A stretch of 64,000 nt of DNA from Psychrilyobacter piezotolerans (GTDB lineage: Bacteria; Fusobacteriota; Fusobacteriia; Fusobacteriales; Fusobacteriaceae). A program made the position numbers and the translations under genes. The notes beneath the pieces were generated by a model that was given only the letters and a program-made list of their open reading frames with translations, made no database searches and had not been told where the DNA came from. Positions 9,582 to 18,108 of the stretch are shown here, one piece after another (positions within the stretch are counted from its first letter, which is position 1; every line of letters begins with the position of its first letter). The stretch is from NCBI RefSeq assembly GCF_003391055.1, contig NZ_QUAJ01000007.1, positions 1 through 64,000 on the forward strand. The letters run 5' to 3'.

Positions 9582-10481
9582 GTGATTAAAACAATAAAAT
9601 TATTATCTGTCTTTATTTTTATAACACAGCTGTCCTTTACTTCTAATAAAGAGCTGCTAAGTGAATCCGGCAAAGTAGTAAATTTAAGCAAACCTCATAC
9701 AAGAATTATCTCCCTCTATGGAGCTCATACGGATGTATTGATAAATATAGGGGGGAAAGAAAATCTGGTAGGAGTGGATAAAAGCAGTGCAGATCTGGGG
9801 ATAGAGGTATTCTCCTATAAGGACAGTGTAGAAAAGTTTCTATCTGCAAAACCGGATTTAATCCTGATAAGACCCATGATCAGGGACAGGTTCAGCGGGT
9901 TAATAAGGTCGTTGAAAAATGCAAACTTAACTGTAGTCACTATAAAACCTACAAAGTTTGAGGAGTTGGATAACTATTGGCTGACATTGGGTAGATTGAG
10001 CGGACATGAAAAGGAAGCTATTCAATATACAGATGACTTTCATATGAATCTGGCAGAGTTAAGGGCAAAAGCAGATTCCATACCTGTTCAAGAGAGAAAA
10101 ACAGTGTTCTTCGAGGCCAGACATAAGACCAACCAGACAACCTCGTTAGAAGGGATACCGGCTTATATTTTAGGGGTATTGGATATAGATAATATAGCCT
10201 ACGATGCTGTTCCTGCAAAAAAAGGATCCAGTGTAGCTGATTTTCCCAAAGAGTTATTGCTCAGCAGGGGTGAAGAGATCGATGTATATTTAGCACAATA
10301 TGGAGCAATGAACAGGCCCACTGTAGATATAATAAAAAAAGCACCTGGCTATAAGGCAATAAGGGCAATAAGGGAAGGGGAAATCTATATAATAGATGAA
10401 TATGATGTGTCGAGACCAACAAACGGACTATTGGACGGAATAAAAGAAATTGGACATATTGTATATCCAAAATATTTTTAA
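9582..10481 (+). CDS. Periplasmic BtuF/FecB-like substrate-binding protein
   Basis: Binding protein for the importer, about 299 aa, with an N-terminal signal peptide and no lipobox Cys. I choose the GTG at 9582, because AGGAG at 9568-9572 is then spaced 9 nt; the ATG at 9573 directly abuts that RBS. The first lobe begins R-I-I-S-L-Y-G-A-H-T-D and continues I-G-G-K-E-N-L-V-G-V-D, the pattern of TroA-like class III binding proteins. It overlaps the ATPase gene. The ligand is unknown; a corrinoid, heme or cobalt chelate would fit the riboswitch and the cbiK neighbour. Confidence 0.85.
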   Translation: MIKTIKLLSVFIFITQLSFTSNKELLSESGKVVNLSKPHTRIISLYGAHTDVLINIGGKENLVGVDKSSADLGIEVFSYKDSVEKFLSAKPDLILIRPMIRDRFSGLIRSLKNANLTVVTIKPTKFEELDNYWLTLGRLSGHEKEAIQYTDDFHMNLAELRAKADSIPVQERKTVFFEARHKTNQTTSLEGIPAYILGVLDIDNIAYDAVPAKKGSSVADFPKELLLSRGEEIDVYLAQYGAMNRPTVDIIKKAPGYKAIRAIREGEIYIIDEYDVSRPTNGLLDGIKEIGHIVYPKYF

Positions 10482-10493
10482 CAGGGGGATAAA

Positions 10494-11141
10494 ATGAGTT
10501 ATGTAAAAAAGCCTATGGCAATTGAAAATAAGAGTTTTGAGATAATTACCGAGGAATTAGGAGAAAAAGTAAAAAAATTTACAGAAGATGAATTAAAGAT
10601 AGTAAAAAGACTGATCCACACCACTGCCGATTTTGAATATGCAGATATAGTTGAGATATCAGAAGACGCAATAGAAAGCGGAAAAAAAGCCATTGAAGAG
10701 GGGAGCAGGATCTACTGTGACACCAATATGATTGTAAACGGCCTCAGTAAAAAAACAATGGAAAAATGGGGTGTCGGTGCCTATTGTCTGGTTTCAGATG
10801 ATGAAGTAGTTATAGAAGCAAAGGAAAGGGGACTGACCCGTTCTATAGTGGGGATGGAAAAAGCAATAAAAGACGAGAAAACAAAAATATTTTTGATCGG
10901 AAATGCTCCTACAGCTCTATTCACATTGATGGAAGCAGTTGAAAAAGGATACAGGCCAGATCTTGTAGTTGGAGTACCGGTTGGATTTGTAGGCGCTGAG
11001 GATTCCAAAGAAAGACTGAGAGAACTAAACATCCCTTATATTGTAACCAGGGGTAGAAAGGGTGGAAGTACAGTTGCAGTAGCTACATTCCACGGAATTT
11101 TGTACGATATGTATGACAGAAAAGGATTTTTAGGAGAATAA
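10494..11141 (+). CDS. cbiC: Cobalt-precorrin-8 methylmutase CbiC
   Basis: Moves the C-11 methyl to C-12 of cobalt-precorrin-8, giving cobyrinate. It is 215 aa, the normal length. It has the family start (Y-V-K-K-P-M-A-I-E), the central I-Y-C-D-T-N-M-I segment carrying ring-binding residues, and the C-terminal P-V-G-F-V-G-A-E-D-S-K loop. GGGGG precedes the ATG. It is co-transcribed with the importer genes and cbiD. Confidence 0.95.
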   Translation: MSYVKKPMAIENKSFEIITEELGEKVKKFTEDELKIVKRLIHTTADFEYADIVEISEDAIESGKKAIEEGSRIYCDTNMIVNGLSKKTMEKWGVGAYCLVSDDEVVIEAKERGLTRSIVGMEKAIKDEKTKIFLIGNAPTALFTLMEAVEKGYRPDLVVGVPVGFVGAEDSKERLRELNIPYIVTRGRKGGSTVAVATFHGILYDMYDRKGFLGE

Positions 11142-11148
11142 TTTTAAG

Positions 11149-12339
11149 ATGAAATTAGATAAATATACAGTCCAAGATGGCAAAAAGATGAGGTATGGAT
11201 ACACTACCGGTTCAACTGCAGCAGGAGCATGTAAAGGTGCAGTGGAGATATATTTTCAAAGGGAAGATATATCCACCATAGAGATAGAAACTCCCAAGGG
11301 ATGGGATTTAAATCTGGATATAAACAGTATCGAAACAGGGACTAAAGATAACTCCAGATATGTGAAAACCAGTATCATAAAAGATGGGGGAGATGACCCC
11401 GATGCTACCGATAAGATAGAGATCTTTGCCACTGTCAGGGAAGTTTCAGAGGATGAAGAAATAGAAGACAGGGGAGATAACTTTATCAATGAAAAAAAGA
11501 GTGTTTCCCTACGGGGCGGAACAGGTGTAGGAAAAATTACTAAAAAGGGGCTCCAGGTAGCCATAGGAAAACCAGCAATAAATCCTGTACCTGTCCGGAC
11601 TATATTTTATGAGGTAGAAAAGATCCTGCCTCAAGGAAAAAAGATAGAAATTACCATAGATGTTCCAATGGGGGTTGAAATAGGAAAAAAGACCTTTAAT
11701 CCTAAATTAGGGATCTTAGGGGGGATTTCTATCTTAGGTACAACCGGGATAGTAAAACCCATGTCGGAGGAAGCCTTCAAAGATTCCATAGTCGTAGAAT
11801 TAAAGATGCTGCTGGAGGAGTTCTCTGAAGACACAGTAATTATTACTCCCGGGAACTATGGGAAGAAATTCCTGGTGGAAAAACTGGGGATAGAACCTGA
11901 AAAGATACTGATTATCAGTAATTTTATGGGGTTTATCCTGGACAATATAAAAGTCTTGGGATATAAAAAAATAGTCTTAGTGGGACATATAGGAAAACTC
12001 ATCAAGGTAGCCGGGGGGATATTTCATACCCATTCAAAGGTATCCGATGCCAGAATGGAAATCTTAGGAGCCAATGCCCTATTAGCCGGAGAAACTCCGG
12101 AAGATGTAATCAAAATCATAGAAGCTAATACTACAGAAGAAGGTTTATCCTATCTGAAGTTAAAGGACACCAATAAAATAATTGCAGAAAAAATCAAGCA
12201 GAAATGTGAGGGTAGAGTTTTTGATGAAATAGAGGTGGAGGTGTTAACTTTTTCCTTTGATCATGGGGAGTTAGCCAGAACAGATGGATTTAATACTATG
12301 GTAAATAACTATATGGAGAATAATTATGGAAAAAATTAA
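11149..12339 (+). CDS. cbiD: Cobalt-precorrin-5B C1-methyltransferase CbiD
   Basis: Adds the C-1 methyl during ring contraction in the anaerobic pathway. It is 396 aa and full length. The N-terminal R-Y-G-Y-T-T-G-S-T-A-A-G-A-C-K-G-A block is diagnostic for CbiD. The G-I-L-G-G-I-S-I-L-G-T-T-G-I-V block and the late H-T-H-S-K-V-S-D-A-R segment also match. The start lies 7 nt after cbiC and the end overlaps cbiE by 14 nt. Confidence 0.95.
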   Translation: MKLDKYTVQDGKKMRYGYTTGSTAAGACKGAVEIYFQREDISTIEIETPKGWDLNLDINSIETGTKDNSRYVKTSIIKDGGDDPDATDKIEIFATVREVSEDEEIEDRGDNFINEKKSVSLRGGTGVGKITKKGLQVAIGKPAINPVPVRTIFYEVEKILPQGKKIEITIDVPMGVEIGKKTFNPKLGILGGISILGTTGIVKPMSEEAFKDSIVVELKMLLEEFSEDTVIITPGNYGKKFLVEKLGIEPEKILIISNFMGFILDNIKVLGYKKIVLVGHIGKLIKVAGGIFHTHSKVSDARMEILGANALLAGETPEDVIKIIEANTTEEGLSYLKLKDTNKIIAEKIKQKCEGRVFDEIEVEVLTFSFDHGELARTDGFNTMVNNYMENNYGKN

Positions 12340-12958
12340 TATACTGGGGCTGGGCCCCGGGAATAAAAAATATATCCTTCCCATTACTAAAGAATGTATA
12401 AAAAAATCCGAGATATTGATCGGCGGCAGGAGAAATATAGAATCTTTAGGGACTTTGGCAGAAGGAAAAGAACTGCGGTATATAGACAGGTATTTAGACC
12501 AGTTATCTCTCTATATGAAAGAGAACAGAGACAGGAGAATTTCTCTTATAGTTTCCGGGGATTCAGGGTTTTACAGTATGGTTCCCTTTATGAAAAAACA
12601 TTTTGAAATAAAAGAACTAAATATCATTCCGGGAATCTCCTCCATGCAATATATGTTTTCTGCAGTAGGCTACTCCTATGAAGATACCTTTATAGGCAGT
12701 GTCCACGGAAGGAACTGCGATTACCTTACCCCTGTAAAAGAAGGGAAAAAAGCAGGGCTCCTCACAGATAATAAAACTACTCCCCAGGTAATTGCCCAAA
12801 ATTTATTGGAAAATCAGATAAGAGGGACTATTTTTGTAGGAGAAAGACTGAGTTATGATGATGAAAGAATAACAACAATGAGTTTAGAAGAGATGGCGGA
12901 TCTAAAGATCATCTTTGATATAAATGTAGTGATCGTAATACCCGATACTCCATCCTAA
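12326..12958 (+). CDS. cbiE: Cobalt-precorrin-7 C5-methyltransferase CbiE
   Basis: SAM-dependent methyltransferase of the tetrapyrrole methylase fold, 210 aa. G-L-G-P-G-N near the N-terminus and V-S-G-D-S-G-F-Y-S near residue 75 are the SAM and substrate motifs. In many bacteria CbiE and CbiT are fused as CobL; here they are two adjacent genes. It is translationally coupled to cbiD. Confidence 0.93.
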   Translation: MEKINILGLGPGNKKYILPITKECIKKSEILIGGRRNIESLGTLAEGKELRYIDRYLDQLSLYMKENRDRRISLIVSGDSGFYSMVPFMKKHFEIKELNIIPGISSMQYMFSAVGYSYEDTFIGSVHGRNCDYLTPVKEGKKAGLLTDNKTTPQVIAQNLLENQIRGTIFVGERLSYDDERITTMSLEEMADLKIIFDINVVIVIPDTPS

Positions 12959-13005
12959 TGAAGGAGGAGCCATAGAGGCAGGATAACAGGAAAAGGGAGA
13001 AGACA

Positions 13006-13575
13006 ATGGTTCATATAGAAGATAAAGAATTTATACGGGGAAAAGTACCTATGACTAAGCAGGAAGTCAGGTGTATATCCATAGCAAAGTTAGATTTGAA
13101 AGAGGATAGTGTCCTAATCGATGTAGGAGCAGGATCCGGCAGTGTGGGTATAGAGGCTGCTAACTTTATGCCCAAAGGTAAGGTCTTTGGAATAGAGGTA
13201 AATCCTGATGGAATAGAAGTGATCAGGCAGAATCTGGAAAAATTTAATACAGCAAATTATGAACTTGTAGAGGGATTAGCTCCAGTTGATATTCCTGATA
13301 TCTGTGTAGACAGGATGTTTATAGGGGGATCTAAGGGGAACTTAGAAACCATATTGGAATGGTTTCTTTGTCATTCCGGGGATAATGCAAAGGTAGTTAT
13401 AAATACCATAACCTTGGAAAGTCTGAGTGATGCTGTGAAGGGATTGGAAAAGCTGAAATTTTGTGAGATAGAAGTAATTAATATAAATATAGCAAGAAAT
13501 AAAAAAATAGGTAGATACAATATGATGATGGGTGAAAACCCGATATATATTATATCGGCCAAAAGGAGTAAATAA
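13006..13575 (+). CDS. cbiT: Cobalt-precorrin-6B C15-methyltransferase (decarboxylating) CbiT
   Basis: Methylates C-15 and decarboxylates the C-12 acetate. It is 189 aa with a Rossmann class I methyltransferase fold. The SAM motif I-D-V-G-A-G-S-G-S-V-G-I-E-A-A lies near residue 40, after the T-K-Q-E-V-R segment. The acidic V-D-R-M-F-I-G-G-S block also fits CbiT. RBS GGGAG precedes the ATG. Confidence 0.94.
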   Translation: MVHIEDKEFIRGKVPMTKQEVRCISIAKLDLKEDSVLIDVGAGSGSVGIEAANFMPKGKVFGIEVNPDGIEVIRQNLEKFNTANYELVEGLAPVDIPDICVDRMFIGGSKGNLETILEWFLCHSGDNAKVVINTITLESLSDAVKGLEKLKFCEIEVININIARNKKIGRYNMMMGENPIYIISAKRSK

Positions 13576-13578
13576 AAA

Positions 13579-14298
13579 ATGGCAAAATTATATGGAATAG
13601 GTGTAGGTGTAGGAGATCCGGAAATGTTAACAATGAAAGCTGTAAGAGCTTTGGGAGAATCAGATGTAGTGATTTTACCCCGTGCAAATACAAAAAACTA
13701 TAGTACAGCATTTGAGATTGCAAAAGAATACATGAAGGAAGATATTGAGAAGGTATTTTTGGACTTTACAACTGTAGATAACGATAAAATACGTGAAGAT
13801 GATAGATTGGAATATTCAAAGATTGTAAATAGATTGGTAAAAGAGGGGAAAAATATAGCGTTTATAACTATTGGAGATCCTATGACCCTCAGTACATTCG
13901 TGTATGCAATGGAACTATTAGAGGATGAGATAGAAGTAGAGTCTATCCCCGGGATTACTTCATTTGCTTCTATAACTTCAAGACTGAGAACACCTTTACT
14001 TATGGGAGATGAAACATTAAAAGTTATCCCTATTGCGAAGGAAACAGATCTGGTAAAAGAGATAGAGTCAGCGGATAATTTAGTCTTTATGAAGGTTACC
14101 AGAAATTTAGAAAGATTAAAAGAGGCTTTTAGAGAAACAAATAATATGGAAAATGTAGTTTTAATTTCTAACTGCGGAAAAGATTCGGAAAAAATATTTT
14201 ATGATTTAGAAGATATCACCCGTGATGATATCTCATATTTTTCAACGATATTACTTAAAAAGGGCGGTGTGAGACAATGGCAAAAGTATTTTTCATAG
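13579..14298 (+). CDS. cbiL: Cobalt-factor-II/precorrin-2 C20-methyltransferase CbiL
   Basis: First methyltransferase after cobalt insertion, 239 aa. It has G-V-G-V-G-D-P-E-M-L-T-M-K-A at the N-terminus and T-I-G-D-P-M-T-L-S-T-F near residue 95, both typical of CbiL/CobI. The start is 3 nt after cbiT with AAAAGGAG upstream. The end overlaps cbiF by 22 nt. Confidence 0.95.
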   Translation: MAKLYGIGVGVGDPEMLTMKAVRALGESDVVILPRANTKNYSTAFEIAKEYMKEDIEKVFLDFTTVDNDKIREDDRLEYSKIVNRLVKEGKNIAFITIGDPMTLSTFVYAMELLEDEIEVESIPGITSFASITSRLRTPLLMGDETLKVIPIAKETDLVKEIESADNLVFMKVTRNLERLKEAFRETNNMENVVLISNCGKDSEKIFYDLEDITRDDISYFSTILLKKGGVRQWQKYFS

Positions 14299-15035
14299 GA
14301 GCAGGCCCTGGAGATCCGGAATTAATCACAGTAAAGGGACAAAGACTGGTAAAAGAAGCCGATGTAATCATCTATGCAGGATCATTGGTACCGAGACAGG
14401 TTATAGAGTGTCATAAGGAAGGAGCAGAGGTATACAACAGTGCTTCTATGAATTTAGATGAAGTAATAGAGGTAACGGTAAAAGCTATAAATGACGGTAA
14501 GATGGTAGCCAGGGTACATACAGGAGATCCTGCTATCTATGGGGCCCACAGGGAACAAATGGATATATTAGCCAGCCACAACATAGAATTTGAAGTTATC
14601 CCAGGGGTAAGTTCTTTCCTGGCATCAGCTGCAGCTATAAAAAAAGAGTTTACCCTTCCAGATGTATCTCAAACTGTTATCTGTACAAGGATGGAGGGAA
14701 GAACACCGGTTCCGGAATTAGAAAAGTTAGAACTGCTGGCTTCTCACAAGACATCTATGGCAATCTTCTTATCGGTACAGATGATAGACAAGGTGGTATC
14801 TCAGCTGTTATCCCACTATGAGTTGGATACACCGGTAGCAGTAATCCAGAGAGCTACCTGGGAAGATCAGAAGATAGTAATGGGAACACTGGAAAATATA
14901 GCAGAAAAGGTAGAAGAGGCAAATATCACAAAAACAGCTCAAATTTTAGTGGGAAGGTTTATGGGGGATGAATATTCAAAGTCAAAATTATATGATAAGC
15001 ATTTTACCCATGAATACAGGGAAGGAATAAAATAG
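14277..15035 (+). CDS. cbiF: Cobalt-precorrin-4 C11-methyltransferase CbiF
   Basis: Adds the C-11 methyl. It is 252 aa, with G-A-G-P-G-D-P-E-L-I-T-V-K-G at the N-terminus and H-T-G-D-P-A-I-Y-G-A near residue 82, the SAM-binding loops of CbiF/CobM. It starts inside cbiL, so the two are probably coupled. A GC-rich hairpin follows before cbiG. Confidence 0.95.
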   Translation: MAKVFFIGAGPGDPELITVKGQRLVKEADVIIYAGSLVPRQVIECHKEGAEVYNSASMNLDEVIEVTVKAINDGKMVARVHTGDPAIYGAHREQMDILASHNIEFEVIPGVSSFLASAAAIKKEFTLPDVSQTVICTRMEGRTPVPELEKLELLASHKTSMAIFLSVQMIDKVVSQLLSHYELDTPVAVIQRATWEDQKIVMGTLENIAEKVEEANITKTAQILVGRFMGDEYSKSKLYDKHFTHEYREGIK

Positions 15036-15055
15036 AGACTTAACGCCCCCTTTGT

Positions 15056-15083
15056 TTCCCCCTCTTAATATAAGTGGGGGGAA
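15056..15083 (+). other. C/G-rich hairpin between cbiF and cbiG
   Basis: A stem of CCCCC-CTT against AAG-GGGGG closes an AATAT-type loop. The short T6 tract comes 9 nt later, so it is at best a weak terminator. It may set the relative expression of cbiG or mark an mRNA end. Confidence 0.5.
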
Positions 15084-15134
15084 GTGTAGTTTTTTGGAGA
15101 AATGAAAAAAATTATTTACAGTAGGGAGATTTTT

Positions 15135-16169
15135 ATGAGATTAGCTGTTATCACACTGACTAAAAAGGCCATGAAAAAAGGGGTCGAGATAAAAGAACTG
15201 CTCACTCCTACAGATAGATTTAAAACCATAGATGTATTTGCCTTATCAAAATATAGTGATGATAAAACTATACCTATGGATAAAGGCTTTAAAGATACGG
15301 TATCCAGGATATTTGATTGCTATGACAGTTTATATTTTATCATGGCAAGCGGAATAGTGGTGAGGACCATAGCACCCCTACTGAAAAGTAAGGATGTAGA
15401 CCCTGCTGTAATTACAAGTGATGAAGATGGAAACTTTGTCGTATCGTTGCTTTCCGGTCATCTGGGAGGAGCTAATGAATTAGCTTCCCTCATAGCAGAA
15501 AATATAGGGGGACTTCCTGTTATTTCCACAGCTTCTGATGTATCTGGAAGTATAGCAGTAGACACTATAGCTATGAAGTTAAAGGCACACCTGAGGAATC
15601 TTGAGAGTGCCAAAGATCTAACCGCTCTTATAGTCAACGGGGAAAGGGTGGAACTAAGATTACCTAAGAATATGGTAGTAAGCCTAGACTCTTTTTATCC
15701 TGGAGATCAAGAGAAGAATATAAAAAAAGACATAGCAGGAATAGTGGCTGTGTCCAACAGGCTGGATCTTAAGATAACCCAGATAATTCCCAGAAACATA
15801 ATATTGGGGATCGGGTGCAGAAGGGGTACACCTGCTGAAACTATATCAAAGGGTATAGAATTAACTATGAAAGAGTTCAACCTGCATATGGATAGTATAA
15901 AACATCTTGCTACTGTAGATGTAAAAGCAGATGAGACTGGACTATTAGAAGTTTGTGAGAAATTAGGCAAAGAATTGATAGTTATAGATAGGGAGCAGAT
16001 AAAACCTGTCCAGGATAACTATGAAGGTTCTGATTTTGTAGAAAAAACCATAGGAGTGAGGTGTGTATCTGCTCCTGCAGCTTATCTGTCCAGCAATAAA
16101 AATGGTAAATTTATAACGGAGAAAAAAATATATAAGGGTATGACAGTATCTATATATGAGGAGGAGTAG
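15135..16169 (+). CDS. cbiG: Cobalt-precorrin-5A hydrolase CbiG
   Basis: Opens the delta-lactone of cobalt-precorrin-5A and releases the two-carbon fragment as acetaldehyde. I place the start at ATG 15135 (344 aa) because GGGAG lies 6 nt upstream and the product then begins M-R-L-A-V-I-T-L-T. The ATG at 15102 has GGAG only 2 nt away. The N-terminal domain has A-S-G-I-V-V-R-T-I-A-P and L-S-G-H-L-G-G-A-N-E-L. The C-terminal domain begins at I-L-G-I-G-C-R-R-G-T. It is the last gene before a gap of about 470 nt. Confidence 0.93.
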   Translation: MRLAVITLTKKAMKKGVEIKELLTPTDRFKTIDVFALSKYSDDKTIPMDKGFKDTVSRIFDCYDSLYFIMASGIVVRTIAPLLKSKDVDPAVITSDEDGNFVVSLLSGHLGGANELASLIAENIGGLPVISTASDVSGSIAVDTIAMKLKAHLRNLESAKDLTALIVNGERVELRLPKNMVVSLDSFYPGDQEKNIKKDIAGIVAVSNRLDLKITQIIPRNIILGIGCRRGTPAETISKGIELTMKEFNLHMDSIKHLATVDVKADETGLLEVCEKLGKELIVIDREQIKPVQDNYEGSDFVEKTIGVRCVSAPAAYLSSNKNGKFITEKKIYKGMTVSIYEEE

Positions 16170-16642
16170 ACCCTCTTCCTTCCTAAGGGTGTCACCCTTA
16201 ACGGACTCTATTTCTTTTTATCTGAAAAAGAAATAGAGGAAAGTGACCGCAAGGGTCATCACCAAAATAACTAATGCTTATTTCATAAGCTAAGAATTTT
16301 GAGAAAAAGCAGAAATTTTGAAAATGGCTTTAGGGTAGGGATAAAATAGCTACGAGTTTACGGGCTACAGTCCTCGTTTCACTGTGGAACTTAATCTGTA
16401 TATCGCTCTTAGTAGGATAATCATCGTTAAAGCAGCATCGCCTTCAAAATTAAAAAAGGCGACTAAGTTAAGATAACACCTAGAAAAAGAAAACTCCGTG
16501 AAACTCTAGTTTAAATCTCTGTGTATCTCTGTGTTGATAGATTGTCTTAGTGAGTAATACACGATTGTTGTTAGCGTCAAAATAGGGTTTTAAAGAAAAG
16601 TAAAATATTATAATGAGTAATAAACTTGGAGGAGAACATATT
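16170..16642. other. Gene-free gap with nested inverted repeats
   Basis: No credible ORF lies between cbiG and cbiH. It contains a 7-nt palindrome at 16184-16198, a perfect 14-bp inverted repeat (16206-16219 with 16225-16238), a small TGACC/GGTCA hairpin just after it, and a GTGT-type direct repeat at 16516-16535. Similar pieces recur in the gap at 28243-28742. It is probably degenerate repeat DNA that interrupts the operon; I see no clear promoter. Confidence 0.6.
16206..16238. repeat. Perfect 14-bp inverted repeat
   Basis: CTCTATTTCTTTTT and its exact complement flank the loop ATCTG. It is preceded by AAGGGTGTCACCCTT (16184-16198) and followed by a TGACC/GGTCA hairpin, so three stems lie in 75 nt. 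There is no downstream T tract, which argues against a terminator. Confidence 0.75.
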
Positions 16643-17374
16643 ATGGAAAAAGGAAAAATATATGTAGTTGGAATGGGGCCTGGGAATAAGGATAATATGA
16701 GTTTTAAAGCCTTTGATTCTATGAATAAATCGGATATATTAATTGGACATAAAACATATATTTCATTGGTAGAAGAGATGTTTCCGGAAAAGGAACTAAT
16801 CAGATCTGCTATGAAAAAAGAGATAGACAGATGTAATGAAACATTGAAGCTGGCTCAAAGTGGAAAAACCATAGCTTTAATCAGCAGCGGTGAATCTGGA
16901 GTCTACGGGATGGCAGGAATCATGCTGGAAGTAGCTTTAGACAGTGACATTGAGGTAGAAGTAGTTCCGGGAATTACAGCTTCCAATGCCGGGGCAAGTG
17001 TTGTGGGAGCTCCTATAATGCACGACCACGCAACAATTAGTTTGAGTGATCTGTTGACCGACTGGGATTTAATAACAAAGAGGATAGATTTAGCTTCCCA
17101 GGGTGATTTTGTAATTTCATACTACAATCCTAAGAGTTTTTCCAGGACTACTCAAATTGTAGAAGCAAGGGAGATCATGTTAAGACATAAGAGTAAAGAC
17201 ACCCCTGTGGCAATAGTAAGAAATGCGAAAAGAGACGGGGAAGAGTATGTGATAACTACATTGGGGGATATGCTGGATCATGAGATCAACATGTTCACTG
17301 TGGTAATAGTAGGAAATTCCAAAACCTATGTAAAAAACGGCAAGATGATAACACCTAGGGGATACAAACTTTGA
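16643..17374 (+). CDS. cbiH: Cobalt-precorrin-3 C17-methyltransferase CbiH
   Basis: Methylates C-17 and drives ring contraction. The start is ATG 16643, which has GGAGGAG upstream (243 aa); the in-frame ATG at 16613 would put that RBS inside the gene. G-M-G-P-G-N and S-S-G-E-S-G-V-Y-G-M-A-G are the methylase motifs, and V-P-G-I-T-A-S-N-A-G-A matches CbiH/CobJ. The stop overlaps the start of cbiJ. Confidence 0.95.
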   Translation: MEKGKIYVVGMGPGNKDNMSFKAFDSMNKSDILIGHKTYISLVEEMFPEKELIRSAMKKEIDRCNETLKLAQSGKTIALISSGESGVYGMAGIMLEVALDSDIEVEVVPGITASNAGASVVGAPIMHDHATISLSDLLTDWDLITKRIDLASQGDFVISYYNPKSFSRTTQIVEAREIMLRHKSKDTPVAIVRNAKRDGEEYVITTLGDMLDHEINMFTVVIVGNSKTYVKNGKMITPRGYKL

Positions 17375-18108
17375 TCTTACTTGCCGGAGGGACTAAAGAT
17401 TCCAGGATAATAGCTGAAAGGCTGTTAAGGGATAAACATAAGATCATCGTGACTACAGCCACAGAATACGGAGGTCAGCTGATCTCCCATCTGGATTTAG
17501 AAGTCAGGGTGGCAAAGCTTGATCTAGAAGGCCTTGAAAAACTGGCTTATGAGATGAATATAAGCCGGATAGTAGATGCCACCCACCCTTATGCCATTGA
17601 GATTTCTAATAATTTACTAAAATTATCGACAATTTTAGGGGTGCCCTACTATAGATATGAAAGAAGGATGTTGGAATATAAAAAAGAAAACAGTTTTTAT
17701 GATTTAGAGGAGTTAATTAATTTTTTAGAGGGAGTAAGGGGGAATATCCTCCTTACCTTAGGAAGTAATAATATCCATAGATTTAAAGACTTAAAAAATA
17801 AAAAATCTATCTACATCAGGATACTGCCTACTGAATATGCCATAAAAAAATGTGAGGATGCAGGGTTCAGGCCCTCTCAGATAATAGGTCTTCAAGGCCC
17901 CTTTAACACCACCTTCAACGAGGCTATCTATGAAAATTATGATATAAAATACCTTGTGACCAAGGAGAGCGGAGCTGCAGGGGGAGAATTGGAAAAGGTA
18001 AAGGCAGCTTCGAATTTAGGAGTAGGAGTGGTAGTTTTAAAAAGACCGGTAGTTCAGTATAGAAACCTTTATAACGGGATAGATGATCTGATAGGAGCGA
18101 TTAAATGA
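17371..18108 (+). CDS. cbiJ: Cobalt-precorrin-6A reductase CbiJ
   Basis: Reduces cobalt-precorrin-6A at C18-C19 with a pyridine nucleotide. It is 245 aa and starts at a TTG that overlaps the cbiH stop (TTGA), with no ATG nearby. The nucleotide-binding start L-L-A-G-G-T-K-D-S-R and the V-D-A-T-H-P-Y-A motif near residue 70 are diagnostic. The C-terminal K-E-S-G-A-A-G-G motif is present. It overlaps cbiB by 4 nt. Confidence 0.94.
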   Translation: MILLAGGTKDSRIIAERLLRDKHKIIVTTATEYGGQLISHLDLEVRVAKLDLEGLEKLAYEMNISRIVDATHPYAIEISNNLLKLSTILGVPYYRYERRMLEYKKENSFYDLEELINFLEGVRGNILLTLGSNNIHRFKDLKNKKSIYIRILPTEYAIKKCEDAGFRPSQIIGLQGPFNTTFNEAIYENYDIKYLVTKESGAAGGELEKVKAASNLGVGVVVLKRPVVQYRNLYNGIDDLIGAIK

